A stretch of 64,000 bases of DNA from Streptomyces aureus (GTDB taxonomy: Bacteria; Actinomycetota; Actinomycetes; Streptomycetales; Streptomycetaceae), in NCBI RefSeq assembly GCF_000725495.1, contig NZ_JNZD01000005.1, forward strand, positions 434,001 to 498,000, in the 5' to 3' direction. The notes under the pieces were generated by a model that was not told the origin of the DNA, made no database searches, and saw nothing but the letters and a program-made list of their open reading frames with translations. Within the stretch, counting starts at the first letter, position 1; each line of letters starts with the position of its first letter. This document shows positions 1 to 8,397 of the stretch, piece after piece. Made by a program: the position numbers and the translations under genes.

Positions 1-573
1 TTCACCCTGCTGCCGACCTGCCCGCCCCGGCTGCTGTCGCCCGAGCACGGCTTCGTCGACACGATGGCCCAGTACAGCGCCTACGGCTGGTGGGGCGGCG
101 AGGCGAGCGCCCCGCGCGGCATGGGCGGGATGACCAACCAGTACGCGGCGATGCCGAGCCTGCACGTGGGCTGGGCGCTGTGGTGCGGGGTGATGCTCTG
201 GCGCCACGGCCGGACGCCCGCGGCCAGGGTCGCCGCCGTCGTCTATCCGCTGTTCACCACGATCGTCGTGATGGGAACGGCCAACCACTACTTCCTGGAC
301 GCCGCCGCGGGTGTCGTGGTGATGGGGGCCGGCCTGCTGCTGACCCCGCTCGTGCTCCGGGTCGCGGACCGGCTGCGGACGCTTCTCGCGGTCCGTGTCC
401 CGTGGGTCCGGGGTGCCTCGCGGGACGAGGGTTCCGCGATTGTCAGTGCGGGGTGCCAGACTTCCACGGGTGAACGAATTCCCCGACAGCGCGAGTCCCG
501 ACCCGGGCCGGGAGCCGAGCCGGGTGCCGCCCCCACGGACGCCGGGGACAGCGCTGCGACAGCAGCTCGCTGA
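1..573 (+). CDS. PAP2-family phosphatase / inositol-phosphorylceramide-synthase-like membrane protein, 3' part
   Basis: The reading frame is open from the first base, so the start lies outside the window. The visible part has the two C-terminal catalytic blocks of the PAP2 superfamily: a PSLHVGWALW block and, after two hydrophobic segments, an NHYFLDAAAG block, with the conserved His residues that transfer phosphate. Such proteins are integral membrane enzymes acting on lipid phosphates or diphosphates at the outer face of the membrane; the wording of both blocks is closest to the Aur1-like (inositol phosphorylceramide synthase) branch, but the substrate cannot be read from sequence. The last 60 or so residues are polar and low-complexity, probably a cytoplasmic tail. 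The 3' end overlaps the likely start of the next gene by about 100 bases. Confidence 0.8.
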   Translation, partial: FTLLPTCPPRLLSPEHGFVDTMAQYSAYGWWGGEASAPRGMGGMTNQYAAMPSLHVGWALWCGVMLWRHGRTPAARVAAVVYPLFTTIVVMGTANHYFLDAAAGVVVMGAGLLLTPLVLRVADRLRTLLAVRVPWVRGASRDEGSAIVSAGCQTSTGERIPRQRESRPGPGAEPGAAPTDAGDSAATAAR

Positions 574-1684
574 GCTGCGCGGTCCGGACACCGCACCCAA
601 GGCACTGGACGCGCGCGCCCTCGCGGCGCTGGCCGCCAATCCCGGGTGCGACCGGCGGGCCCTGCTGGACGGCGTGGGCGTCGACAAGGCGAAGCTGGCC
701 GGAGCGCTCGGCGCGCCGTCGGCGTTCGGGATGTCGCAGTTCGCCTTCATGCGGGGCAACGCGTTCGAGGCGCGGGTCAAGGCCGACGGGGGCGCCGAGC
801 TGCTGCGGCTGGTGCACGAGCGGCTGGACCCCCGCGCCGAGCCGCCCGGCTCCGGTACCGCGCCCGACCTGTCCGCGATCGGCCCCGAGGGGCGCACGGC
901 CCGTACGGAACTGGCGCTGCGCGAGGCCACCGGGGCCGGCGTCTGGACCCTGCTCGACCACCCCATGCTCGCCCTGGACGTCGCGGGATCCCCCGCGTTC
1001 CTGGAGCCGGACGCCGTGGTCGTGCACCCCGACGGCGGCTGGACGGTCGTCGAGATCAAGTCGTTCCCGATGCTCGACGGTTCGGCCGACCCGGCCAAGG
1101 TGGGCGCCGCCGCCCGGCAGTCCGCGGTGTACGTCCTGGCCCTGGAGGAGGTCGCCGCCCGCCTCGACCCCGCTCCCGAGGTCCACCACCGGATCCTGCT
1201 GGTCTGCCCGAAGGACTTCTCCAACCTCCCCGCCGCCTCGGCCGTCGACGTACGCAAGCAGCGCGCGGTCACCCGCCGCCAGCTCGCCCGCCTCACCCGG
1301 GTCGAGGACATCGCCGCCGCCCTGCCCGAGGGCATCTGCTTCTCCCCCGACCTTCCCGCCGACGAGCTGATGACGGCCGTCGAGTCGGTCCCGGCGACGT
1401 ACGCCCCCGAGTGTCTGTCCGCCTGCGAACTGGCCTTCCACTGCCGGGCCCGCTCGCGCGAGCGGGGCGCGGTCACCTCGCTCGGCCGCTCGCTGCGCGC
1501 CGAGCTCGGCTCCCTGACGACCGTGCCGGACGTCCTGGCCGCGGCCCGCGGGACGGCCGGCGACCCCGCGGACCCCGCCGTCGCGGCCCTCAGAAGAGCG
1601 GCCCTGCTGCGGACGGAGGCGCTGCGCGGCACGCCCGCGACGGCCGGTGCCCCGGACGGCCGGGAGGCGGGCGCATGTCGCTGA
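470..1684 (+). CDS. RecB/Cas4/AddB-like PD-(D/E)XK nuclease with predicted 4Fe-4S cluster
   Basis: A 404-residue protein. An FMRGNAFEARV block is followed by the nuclease core: D181 and E195-x-K197 (in VVEIKSF), then a QxxxY motif (Q217, Y221), which is the RecB-family order. Four cysteines are placed as in AddB, Cas4 and Dna2: C60 near the N terminus and C315-x3-C319-x5-C325 near the C terminus, suggesting a 4Fe-4S cluster that clamps the nuclease domain. It is the first gene of an overlapping operon with an unknown protein and an SF1 helicase, which suggests DNA end processing, repair or defence. The start is uncertain: GTG at 470 overlaps the upstream gene by 104 bases and has a weak ribosome site; GTG at 524 is an alternative. 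Motifs are seen directly; the cluster and role are inferred. Confidence 0.72.
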   Translation: MNEFPDSASPDPGREPSRVPPPRTPGTALRQQLAELRGPDTAPKALDARALAALAANPGCDRRALLDGVGVDKAKLAGALGAPSAFGMSQFAFMRGNAFEARVKADGGAELLRLVHERLDPRAEPPGSGTAPDLSAIGPEGRTARTELALREATGAGVWTLLDHPMLALDVAGSPAFLEPDAVVVHPDGGWTVVEIKSFPMLDGSADPAKVGAAARQSAVYVLALEEVAARLDPAPEVHHRILLVCPKDFSNLPAASAVDVRKQRAVTRRQLARLTRVEDIAAALPEGICFSPDLPADELMTAVESVPATYAPECLSACELAFHCRARSRERGAVTSLGRSLRAELGSLTTVPDVLAAARGTAGDPADPAVAALRRAALLRTEALRGTPATAGAPDGREAGACR

Positions 1685-3267
1685 TCACCGCCCTCGCCCG
1701 GCTGGAGGCCGTCGAGAGCGGCCGGGCTCAGCCCGCCGCCACCGTGCTCCACCGCCATCTCGGCGAACGGCCGCTCGTGTTCGTGCCGCTGACCACCGCG
1801 GGCGAGGCCGGGGCCCCGCTCGGCGCGCTCGTCGGCACCGACCGGAACGCGCCCCGGCTGCTGGTCGTGCCGCAGCCGCGCGACCGCGACCTGCGGTTCG
1901 CCTTCCTCGCCGAACTGGCGGACGTCGTCCTGCCCTACATCGACTCGTTCGCGGACGTGGTCGAGCCGGCCGAGCGCAGCGAGACCGACCCGGAGACCGG
2001 CAAGCGCGTCAAGGTCGAGGTCGAGCTGTGCGCGGACGCCCCGCAGCTGATCGTGCCGGGCCGGGCCGGCATCGACTTCGTCCGTCTCCTCGGCCGCTCC
2101 ACCCGCTTTCGGCGCACCGCCGAGCAGGACCCCGAGGCACCGCATCCGGCGCCGCCCCGGGTGCCGTTGTTCGGGCGCTGGCTGACCCACTTCGGGGAGC
2201 GCGCCCGGGTGCCGGGCTCCGCCCTGCTCCTCGCCCTGACCGACGTGCTGGCGCGGCACTGGGCCACCGGGCAGAGCAGCCTGGAGGACCAGCACCTCGG
2301 CGCGCTGCTCGCCTGGCTCGATCCGCCCGAGGGCGAGGCGGGCGCCGAGGCCGCGGTGCGGGCCGAGCTCCAGCGGGACGCGCGCGGCCAGCTCGTCTGC
2401 CCGCCCGCGGGACCGGCCACCGACCCCGCCTTCGACAACCAGCTGCTGGCCCCCGCGATCGAACGCTACGACCGTGCGCGTACGGCGCTGGCCGCCGCCG
2501 AGGACGGTGTGCAGGCGGACGACCGGCTCGGTGAACTGACCGCGGCGGAGCGGGAGATCCGCGATCTCGTAGCGAGCGTCACCCGGCCCACCTGGGACGC
2601 CGTCTGGCACGGGCTCGACCTGCTGCGGGCGCTGCCGGAGGGGGCGCACACCGCCGACCGGTGGACCCGCGACCGCTGGTCGTTCACCGGGCACCGCGAC
2701 CGGGTGGTGGCGGGCGAGCCGCCGCAGCCGCGCCGTGACGACGCGGTCACCGCCGCGAACAAGCTGGCCACCCGCGAGCGGGAACAGGCCAGGCTGGAGG
2801 CGCAGGAGGCACTCGACGACCCGCTGGTCATGGCGGGCCGGCGGCTCGCCGGAGAGGCGTTCGCGGGCGAGGTCACCGAGGTGGTGATGGCCTACAGCGA
2901 GGGGAAGCGGCCGAGTCCCCGTCCGCTGGTGACCGTGCGCACGGAGGACCGCCCGCACCTCGCGGAGCGGGCCAAGGTGTACCGCTCGCTCGGCGGGAAG
3001 CCACAGTCCGCGGAGTTCGTCGGGCTCGACGACGAGGGCGCCCTGGTGCTGCGGATCGTGGACAAGATGGGGCGCGGCAAGGAGCCGGAGGCCGGTTCCC
3101 TGCCGGAGAAGGGGGACCTCGTCTGCTTCACCGCCTTCGAGCACGAGCAGCGCGGCGGCGCCAAGCTGCCCGACCCGGAGGAGACGCCGTGGACGCACGG
3201 AGGGCCGCCGGGTGAGCCCGGTGCGCCGCCGCTGCCGGACCCGGTGACCGAGGAGGACGTCCTTTGA
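1675..3267 (+). CDS. Unknown protein between nuclease and helicase genes
   Basis: A 530-residue soluble protein that I do not recognise as a named family. ATG at 1675 lies inside the end of the nuclease gene (10-base overlap) and its stop overlaps the helicase start, so the three products are probably made in fixed ratio. The middle has a long charged helical stretch (residues about 280-415, rich in Arg, Glu and Ala). The C-terminal 110 residues (PLVTVRTEDRPHLAERAKVY through GDLVCFTAFEH) look like a compact beta-rich domain, the sort of barrel that sits between nuclease and helicase in Dna2/Upf1-type enzymes. The final 40 residues are Pro/Gly-rich and probably unstructured. No catalytic motif is visible. 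A structural or scaffold subunit is the best guess. Confidence 0.7.
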   Translation: MSLITALARLEAVESGRAQPAATVLHRHLGERPLVFVPLTTAGEAGAPLGALVGTDRNAPRLLVVPQPRDRDLRFAFLAELADVVLPYIDSFADVVEPAERSETDPETGKRVKVEVELCADAPQLIVPGRAGIDFVRLLGRSTRFRRTAEQDPEAPHPAPPRVPLFGRWLTHFGERARVPGSALLLALTDVLARHWATGQSSLEDQHLGALLAWLDPPEGEAGAEAAVRAELQRDARGQLVCPPAGPATDPAFDNQLLAPAIERYDRARTALAAAEDGVQADDRLGELTAAEREIRDLVASVTRPTWDAVWHGLDLLRALPEGAHTADRWTRDRWSFTGHRDRVVAGEPPQPRRDDAVTAANKLATREREQARLEAQEALDDPLVMAGRRLAGEAFAGEVTEVVMAYSEGKRPSPRPLVTVRTEDRPHLAERAKVYRSLGGKPQSAEFVGLDDEGALVLRIVDKMGRGKEPEAGSLPEKGDLVCFTAFEHEQRGGAKLPDPEETPWTHGGPPGEPGAPPLPDPVTEEDVL

Positions 3268-4610
3268 CCGCCGTCGCGACCGCCGTCTTCGACCCGGGCG
3301 CCGAGGCCGCCCGCGCCACCGACGCGATCCTGCACGACACCCTGCACGGCACCGACCGCGGTGTCGTGGTCGACTCCCCGCCGGGCGCCGGCAAGTCGAC
3401 CCTCGTGGTCCGAGCCGCCCTCGAACTGGCATCCGCCGGGCGCCCGTTGATGGTCATCGCGCAGACCAACGCGCAGGTCGACGACCTGGTGCTGCGGCTC
3501 GCGGAGAAGGCCCCCGACCTGCCCGTGGGGCGGCTGCACAGCAGCGACTCGGACCCGTACGACAAGGCGCTCGACGGCCTGGACCAGGTCCGCAAGTCCG
3601 CCAAGGCGGCCGACCTCGCGGGCCTGGACGTCGTCGTGTCGACGGCGGCGAAGTGGGCCCACGTCAAGGGTGTCGAGCCGTGGCGGCACGCGATCGTCGA
3701 CGAGGCGTACCAGATGCGCTCGGACGCGCTCCTCGCCGTCGCCGGGCTCTTCGAGCGGGCGCTGTTCGTGGGCGACCCGGGGCAGTTGGACCCGTTCGCG
3801 ATCGTCGGCTCGGAGCAGTGGGCGGGCCTGTCCTACGATCCGTCCGCGTCCGCGGTGAGCACGCTGCTCGCGCACAACCCGCATCTGCCGCAGCACCGGC
3901 TGCCGGTGTCCTGGCGGCTGCCCGCGTCGGCCGCCCCGCTGGTCTCGGGGGCGTTCTACCCGTACACGCCGTTCCGCAGCGGCACCGGTCACGGGGACCG
4001 GCGGCTGGACTTCGGTGTCCCGTCGGACGGTTCGGGCACCGACCGGGTCATCGACGAGGCGGCCGCGTCCGGTTGGGGGCTGCTGGAGTTGCCGGCCCGG
4101 AACACTCCGCGCACCGACCCGGAGGCGGTCCACGCGGTGGCCGCCGTGGTGCGCCGGCTGCTCGACCGGGGCGGGGCGGCCACGTCGGAGCGGGCGCCGG
4201 ACCCGGTGCCGCTGACGGCGGAGCGGATCGCGGTGGGCACGGCGCACCGCGACCAGGCCGCCGCCGTACGGGCGGCGCTGGCCGGTCTCGGCGTCACGGA
4301 CGTCACCGTGGACACGGCGAACCGGCTCCAGGGACGGGAGTTCGACGTGACGGTCGTCCTGCACCCGCTGTCCGGGCGGCCGGACGCGACGGCCTTCCAC
4401 CTGGAGACCGGACGTCTGTGCGTACTCGCTTCCCGGCACCGGCACGCGTGCATCGTGATCTGCCGGGAAGGAATCACGGAGTTGCTGGACGACCACCCGT
4501 CGACCGAGCCCGTGCAGCTGGGAGTGACCGTGAAGTTCCCCGACGGCTGGGAGGCCAATCACGCGGTGCTGTCGCATCTGGCGGAGCACCGGGTGGCCTG
4601 GCGGCCCTGA
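3264..4610 (+). CDS. Superfamily 1 (Upf1/Dna2-like) helicase/ATPase
   Basis: A 448-residue helicase. Motif I is PPGAGKST with K44; motif Ia reads VIAQTNAQVDDL, as in Upf1/Dna2 helicases; motif II is VDEAYQM (D146, E147); motif III is FVGDPGQLDPF; motif V is VDTANRLQGREFDVTVVL; motif VI is TGRLCVLASRHRHACIV. All core ATPase and translocation motifs are therefore present, but the protein is short and has few accessory insertions. Translation starts at a TTG (3264) inside the TTGA overlap with the upstream stop, with a good AGGAGG eleven bases upstream. It most likely works with the two preceding gene products as a nuclease-helicase machine on DNA. It could also act on RNA, as Upf1-like enzymes do. 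Confidence 0.8.
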   Translation: MTAVATAVFDPGAEAARATDAILHDTLHGTDRGVVVDSPPGAGKSTLVVRAALELASAGRPLMVIAQTNAQVDDLVLRLAEKAPDLPVGRLHSSDSDPYDKALDGLDQVRKSAKAADLAGLDVVVSTAAKWAHVKGVEPWRHAIVDEAYQMRSDALLAVAGLFERALFVGDPGQLDPFAIVGSEQWAGLSYDPSASAVSTLLAHNPHLPQHRLPVSWRLPASAAPLVSGAFYPYTPFRSGTGHGDRRLDFGVPSDGSGTDRVIDEAAASGWGLLELPARNTPRTDPEAVHAVAAVVRRLLDRGGAATSERAPDPVPLTAERIAVGTAHRDQAAAVRAALAGLGVTDVTVDTANRLQGREFDVTVVLHPLSGRPDATAFHLETGRLCVLASRHRHACIVICREGITELLDDHPSTEPVQLGVTVKFPDGWEANHAVLSHLAEHRVAWRP

Positions 4611-4739
4611 ACCCGGCTCCGGGAGGAGCGCGGATCCCCGGGGGCGCACGGCCCCCCGGGGCCCACTTGCGCGGACGCGAGACAATGGACGGTGGCCCTT
4701 TTCCGAGAGGGGCCCCGAACCGTACGAGGAGGAGAAGAC

Positions 4740-5117
4740 ATGGCGGAGCCCACGCCGCGTCGGAACGAACCGCGGCTACGCCCCGCGCCCCTGCTCTTCG
4801 AGCCCGCGGAGGCCGCCGGGGATCCGGAGCATTTCTTCGACCTGGAGTCGATCGACGATCCGCGCGCGCTGCTCGACCGGTCCACCGAGCTGGCGCAGGC
4901 GTTCCGCGCCGCCGCCGACCGGGCCGTCGAGTTCCAGGCCATCGCCGCCGCGCAGCTCGCCGATCCGCGCCGTTTCGACCGGCTGACCACGGCCTCGATC
5001 GCGGAGCGGGCCGAGTGGACCGAGGACTACGCGAAGAAGATGGTCGAGTTCGGCCAGGGTCTGCTGCGGGGCACGGAGGGAACCGGCCACGGCCACGGAG
5101 TCACCGACGCGCTCTGA
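4740..5117 (+). CDS. Small conserved hypothetical protein
   Basis: A 125-residue acidic, mainly helical protein. The ATG at 4740 is chosen because a strong GAGGAGGAG ribosome site sits just upstream. The central part (residues about 30-105) predicts amphipathic helices with many Ala and Glu/Arg residues; there is no signal peptide, membrane segment or known motif. It lies 129 bases after the helicase gene on the same strand, so it may have its own promoter. Function unknown. Confidence 0.65.
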   Translation: MAEPTPRRNEPRLRPAPLLFEPAEAAGDPEHFFDLESIDDPRALLDRSTELAQAFRAAADRAVEFQAIAAAQLADPRRFDRLTTASIAERAEWTEDYAKKMVEFGQGLLRGTEGTGHGHGVTDAL

Positions 5118-5162
5118 CCGGCCCCGGCCGGGCGCCGACGTGGCTTCCCCCGGCCGCTCGCC

Positions 5163-5174
5163 GGCATATGCCAG
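5163..5174. promoter_or_regulatory. Palindrome GGCATATGCC, shared with 17280-17291
   Basis: GGCATATGCCAG occurs here, about 90 bases before the primase-like gene, and again at 17280-17291 beside the ehu operon terminator. The core is a perfect palindrome and is AT-rich for this genome, so a protein-binding site is possible. No known Streptomyces operator that I can name fits it. Confidence 0.25.
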
Positions 5175-5264
5175 TCGGGCAAGATACTCCGCCTCACCCC
5201 CGCCTGTCCCGATTTCCGGCAACCCTCCGGGGCGGGACGCTCACCGCCGGTAGACGTATCCGGC

Positions 5265-6221
5265 ATGAGCAGCACACGGAACCCGTCGATCAGCAGCCCG
5301 TACGGCACCGGCGTCCGGTCGCCCGAGGGGCTGGACGTCTCGGGTGTCACGGCCGAGGGCGCCGCCTGGCTCGCCTCGGCGGGGGCGTATCCGCGCAGCA
5401 CGCTCGCCCTCTGGCGCGAGCGGCCGGACGCCCCCGTGATCCTGCTCTGCGGCAGCGCGTTCGACGTGGTCAGCACCTCGGCCCTGTTCGGGCGGCGGAT
5501 GCTCGACCGGCTCTGGGACGAGGGGCCGGGCTCCGGGCCGGTCGCGGCCCACCGCGGACGGATCCTGCTGTTCGCCGCCCCCGGCACCGCCCAGCGGCTG
5601 CCCTCGCTCATGGAGTGGGAGGAATGGGGCACCGACGCGCCGGGACGCGCGGACGCCTCACCCGGGCTCATGAATCCCTCACGGGGACGCGCAGACGCCC
5701 CACCGGAGCACCTGAACACCTCACCGGGACACGCCGACGCCACGCCGGGGCACGCGGACGCCGCGCCGGGACGCGCGGGCGGCTCGCCGGGAAGCCCGGA
5801 CGCCCTCGGGGGCACTGCTGAGCGCCGCATGAAGCCGGAGTCCGATGCCGCCGCGGAGGCCGGGGAACGTACGGGTTCCGGGGGTACTGGCCGGGGCGCG
5901 CACCCGGGTTCCGACGCCGCCCCGCCCGGCGGGTACGCGAGGCGGGGCCGGCAGATGCCGCCGCTGCTGTGCCACGGCACGGGAGACGCGATCACCGTGC
6001 CCCCGCCGTGTACCGGAGCCGTCGGACCGGCCGGCGCCCGGCCCGATTCCCGCTGGCTGGTCGCCCCCGACACGCGGCAGCCCTGGCTCCCGGGCCCCGA
6101 GATCCTGCTCTGGGCGGCCGTACGGGCGGCCCGTGCCGCGGCCTCGGCGGCGGTACGGATATCGATTTTTCCTCGCGCCGATCAGGATGCTAAGGTCTAC
6201 GACGTCAGCAGGCGCCGCTAG
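5265..6221 (+). CDS. Bifunctional primase/polymerase-domain-like protein
   Basis: A 318-residue protein matching my recollection of a Streptomyces family annotated as bifunctional DNA primase/polymerase, N-terminal domain. The recognisable N-terminal block has GAAWLASAGAYPRSTLALWR and VILLCGSAFDVVST, and the C-terminal block has SRWLVAPDTRQPWLPGPEILLWAAVRAA. The clear Asp-x-Asp metal motif of active prim-pol enzymes is not seen, so catalysis is doubtful. Residues about 124-190 are a degenerate Pro-Gly/Ala-Asp repeat that looks like an in-frame expansion. The stop codon TAG (6219-6221) lies inside the tRNA-Lys gene starting at 6212, so the last three codons and the stop are made of tRNA sequence, and the tRNA promoter must lie within this coding region. 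Confidence 0.65.
   Translation: MSSTRNPSISSPYGTGVRSPEGLDVSGVTAEGAAWLASAGAYPRSTLALWRERPDAPVILLCGSAFDVVSTSALFGRRMLDRLWDEGPGSGPVAAHRGRILLFAAPGTAQRLPSLMEWEEWGTDAPGRADASPGLMNPSRGRADAPPEHLNTSPGHADATPGHADAAPGRAGGSPGSPDALGGTAERRMKPESDAAAEAGERTGSGGTGRGAHPGSDAAPPGGYARRGRQMPPLLCHGTGDAITVPPPCTGAVGPAGARPDSRWLVAPDTRQPWLPGPEILLWAAVRAARAAASAAVRISIFPRADQDAKVYDVSRRR
5636..5796 (+). repeat. In-frame degenerate tandem repeat, about 24 bases per unit
   Basis: Copies of a unit that encodes a variant of S/A-P-G-x-A-D-A recur within the primase-like gene, most regularly from about 5725 to 5790 (ACGCCGACGCC / ACGCGGACGCC blocks). The reading frame stays open across it. This looks like replication-slippage expansion of a Gly/Ala/Asp linker. 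Confidence 0.55.
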
Positions 6222-6285
6222 CTCAGTTGGTTAGAGCAGCTGACTCTTAATCAGCGGGTCCGGGGTTCGAGTCCCTGGCGGCGCA
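6212..6285 (+). tRNA. tRNA-Lys (anticodon CTT), copy 1
   Basis: A 74-base cloverleaf. The acceptor stem GCGCCGC pairs with GCGGCGC, discriminator base A. The anticodon loop in CTGACTCTTAATCAG gives CTT; the T arm is CGGGG-TTCGAGT-CCCTG. CCA is not encoded. The sequence is identical to the copies at 18302 and 26426. The 5' end overlaps the end of the primase-like gene by ten bases. Confidence 0.95.
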
Positions 6286-6290
6286 CGCCA

Positions 6291-6335
6291 ACGAGAGCGG
6301 GATGATTCGCGGAAACGCGGACATCCCGCTCTCGT
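6291..6335 (+). terminator. Terminator of tRNA-Lys copy 1
   Basis: A perfect 14-bp stem (ACGAGAGCGGGATG with CATCCCGCTCTCGT) around a 17-base loop, five bases after the tRNA. Four of the five bases after it are T (TGGTTT context). Confidence 0.8.
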
Positions 6336-6424
6336 GGTTTCCGGGTACTTCCGCCGCCCGGGATGGGGTGTTTCCGGGGTGCTTCCGCCGCCCCGGGGGT
6401 CCGCGGGCAGCCCCCCTTCCCCCC

Positions 6425-8044
6425 TCAGCCCGTGGTGATCCTCACCGTCCAGGCCCCGGAGGCCGTCCTGTCCTCCACCTGGACGCGGACGTCTGCGCCC
6501 GGCACCTTGAAGCTCTCCCCGAGGCGCACCGGCGCGTCGGCGAGGGGCGGGTACACCGAGTCCTCCCAGCAGGCCTCCGTACGGGGGTGGGCGTCGAGGA
6601 CCTGGATGGGACCGCTGCCCGACTCGGTACGGCTGCGGACCCGGTACACGAGGATCCCCTGCTCGCACGTGGAGCCGTCGTTGCCCGCCGATCCGCGCGC
6701 CTCCAGGGCGATCGCGCTGTCCGGGCCGGTGGGGACGACCGCCAGTTTGGTGCCCCGGCCGACGCCGAAGGCCTGCGAGCCGGGCGGGGCCGCCACACCC
6801 AGCGCGCCCGGGGACGTGGCCGGCGCGCCCGCGCCGGGCGCGGAGGCCGAGAGCGCCTTCGCCGGCAGCGGCGGCCCCTGCCAGGCCGCCCCCGCCCCGG
6901 CCGCCGTCCCGTCCGGTCCGCTCCGCCCGCTCGCCCCGCTCGGCTTGTCCGACCTCTTCGCACCACCCGGTGCACCCGCCCCACCCGGTGCGCCCGCCCC
7001 GCTCGCCCGGCCCGCCCCGGCCGTACCGTCGGCCGCCGACGCGGCGGAACGGCTCGCCAGCACACCGGTCCCGGCCGCTCCCCCGGCGCCCGCCCCGGCC
7101 GCGCCGACACCGGCCCCGGCGGGCCCGGCCTCCAGCGGTTCCAGCGTCAGCCGGGTGGTTCCGGTGCCGAGGACGCAGGCCACCTGGTGCGGTTCCAGCC
7201 ATCCCAGCCGCCACTTGTGCCAGCCGAAGAGGTCGGGAGACAGCCCGAACTGGCTGCCCATGAGGTCCCAGTCGCCCACGTACGTGTCCCAGTCGCCCTC
7301 GCCGTCGGTGGGACGGTGGTACAGGTCGGGCAGGTCGAAGACGTGGCCGGTCTCGTGTGCGAGGACGAGACGGTCCGGCGGGTGCTTCTCGAAGACGGTG
7401 ACGACGCGCCGGATGTCCTTGCCGTCCGCGTGCAGCGGCGTGTCCAGGTTGACGACCTTGGTGGCGTCCGAATCGACGCCCGGCGCGTCCGGGTCCGCGA
7501 CGAAGTAGACGACGTCGTAGCGCGAGAAGTCGACCCGCGGGTCGGCCACGGAGAGGGCGTCTCGCAGATAGGCGGCGCGGTCCCCGGCGTTCCAGTCGCG
7601 CTGTATGGCGTACGACGTGGAGGGGTGCGGCATCTGGATCCAGGCGCGCTGGGGATGCGGCCGGACGGTGAACCTGCCGTAGGAGGCCTGCTCGAAGAAA
7701 CGGCTGGTGGCCGGGAAGTAATCGCCGGTCAGCTCGGAGGGCGTGGTGCGCGGGGCGGAGTCGGGGAAGGACAGGAAGACCATGACCGCGTCGAGGGGGC
7801 GGGTGGGGCGCTCGTAGGAGGCGTTCCAGGTGTCCACGCCCTCCGAGTGGTGCGCCCCGGTCCGCGTCAGGGCGCAGGGGGAGGCGAGGGGTTCGGCAAG
7901 GGCGTGGCCCGGCCCCAGGGAGGTCGCGGCGAGCGCCGTCATCGAGGTGAACAGGGCCGCGGCGCTGCGCCACCGGGCCCCGTCGCGGACGCGACCGCGC
8001 AGGGCCCCGCGTGCGAGGACCCTCAGGGGGAGCGGACGCGGCAC
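6425..8044 (-). CDS. Secreted M6-family (immune inhibitor A-like) zinc metalloprotease
   Basis: A 539-residue exported protease. The N terminus has an Arg-rich region, a hydrophobic stretch and an Ala-x-Ala site (GPGHALA), a typical signal peptide. The zinc site is LAHETGHVFDLPDLY, the HExxH-x-x-x-L-x-D form of M6 peptidases, followed by a DLMGSQ block where family members have their Met-turn. An Ala/Gly/Pro-rich stretch of about 130 residues interrupts the part after the catalytic domain; it looks like a low-complexity expansion. The end (GIRITTG-like beta region, CEQGILVYRVRSR) is a beta-sandwich-type tail. The start is GTG at 8044 with GGAGG just upstream. Probable role: extracellular protein breakdown. 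Confidence 0.85.
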   Translation of the reverse strand: MPRPLPLRVLARGALRGRVRDGARWRSAAALFTSMTALAATSLGPGHALAEPLASPCALTRTGAHHSEGVDTWNASYERPTRPLDAVMVFLSFPDSAPRTTPSELTGDYFPATSRFFEQASYGRFTVRPHPQRAWIQMPHPSTSYAIQRDWNAGDRAAYLRDALSVADPRVDFSRYDVVYFVADPDAPGVDSDATKVVNLDTPLHADGKDIRRVVTVFEKHPPDRLVLAHETGHVFDLPDLYHRPTDGEGDWDTYVGDWDLMGSQFGLSPDLFGWHKWRLGWLEPHQVACVLGTGTTRLTLEPLEAGPAGAGVGAAGAGAGGAAGTGVLASRSAASAADGTAGAGRASGAGAPGGAGAPGGAKRSDKPSGASGRSGPDGTAAGAGAAWQGPPLPAKALSASAPGAGAPATSPGALGVAAPPGSQAFGVGRGTKLAVVPTGPDSAIALEARGSAGNDGSTCEQGILVYRVRSRTESGSGPIQVLDAHPRTEACWEDSVYPPLADAPVRLGESFKVPGADVRVQVEDRTASGAWTVRITTG

Positions 8045-8397
8045 GTCGACCTCCGGATGCGGTTTCGGGACACCGCACCCAGCCTTATTTAATTTGTACT
8101 ACTTTGCCCTGTTTGTCTGCACCGGAAGGGTGAGGGGGCCGCGGGGCCGACACCCCCGGACGTGCACGGAACGTCACCTGCGGTCGACGCGCGGGGGAAC
8201 CGTCCGGATAACAGGCAGAAACGATCTGTCAGAACAGCTGGTTGTTCCTGGACACTGGACAGTGGCTGCACCGTTTCGAAGGCAGCCTCTATGATCGGCA
8301 CACTTTCCTGCACCGACACGGCTTGTGCGGCCGCCCGTCACCGGCCGACCGCCCCGAGAGACCCATACGAAGAACGAGTGCACTGCGGGAGCGAGCG
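8045..8397. other. Divergent intergenic region, metalloprotease / cyclic-di-GMP gene
   Basis: This 353-base gap holds the promoters of two divergent genes. It has an unusually AT-rich patch at about 8089-8112 (TTATTTAATTTG) close to the protease start, and a second candidate -10, TATGAT, near 8290 facing the diguanylate cyclase gene. A separate inverted repeat at 8232 is listed on its own. No convincing coding frame is present. Confidence 0.4.
8232..8247. promoter_or_regulatory. Inverted repeat GAACA-N6-TGTTC
   Basis: Perfect five-base arms around six bases, in the divergent promoter region. It resembles an actinobacterial SOS (LexA) box but the spacing is wrong: GAAC and GTTC are eight bases apart instead of four. 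An operator of another regulator is possible. Confidence 0.25.

Noticed and set aside
4776..5222. Minus-strand frame opposite the 125-residue gene
   Set aside because: The plus-strand gene has a strong ribosome site; the minus frame does not.
8232..8247. GAACA-N6-TGTTC considered as a LexA (SOS) box
   Set aside because: The actinobacterial box has GAAC and GTTC four bases apart; here they are eight bases apart.
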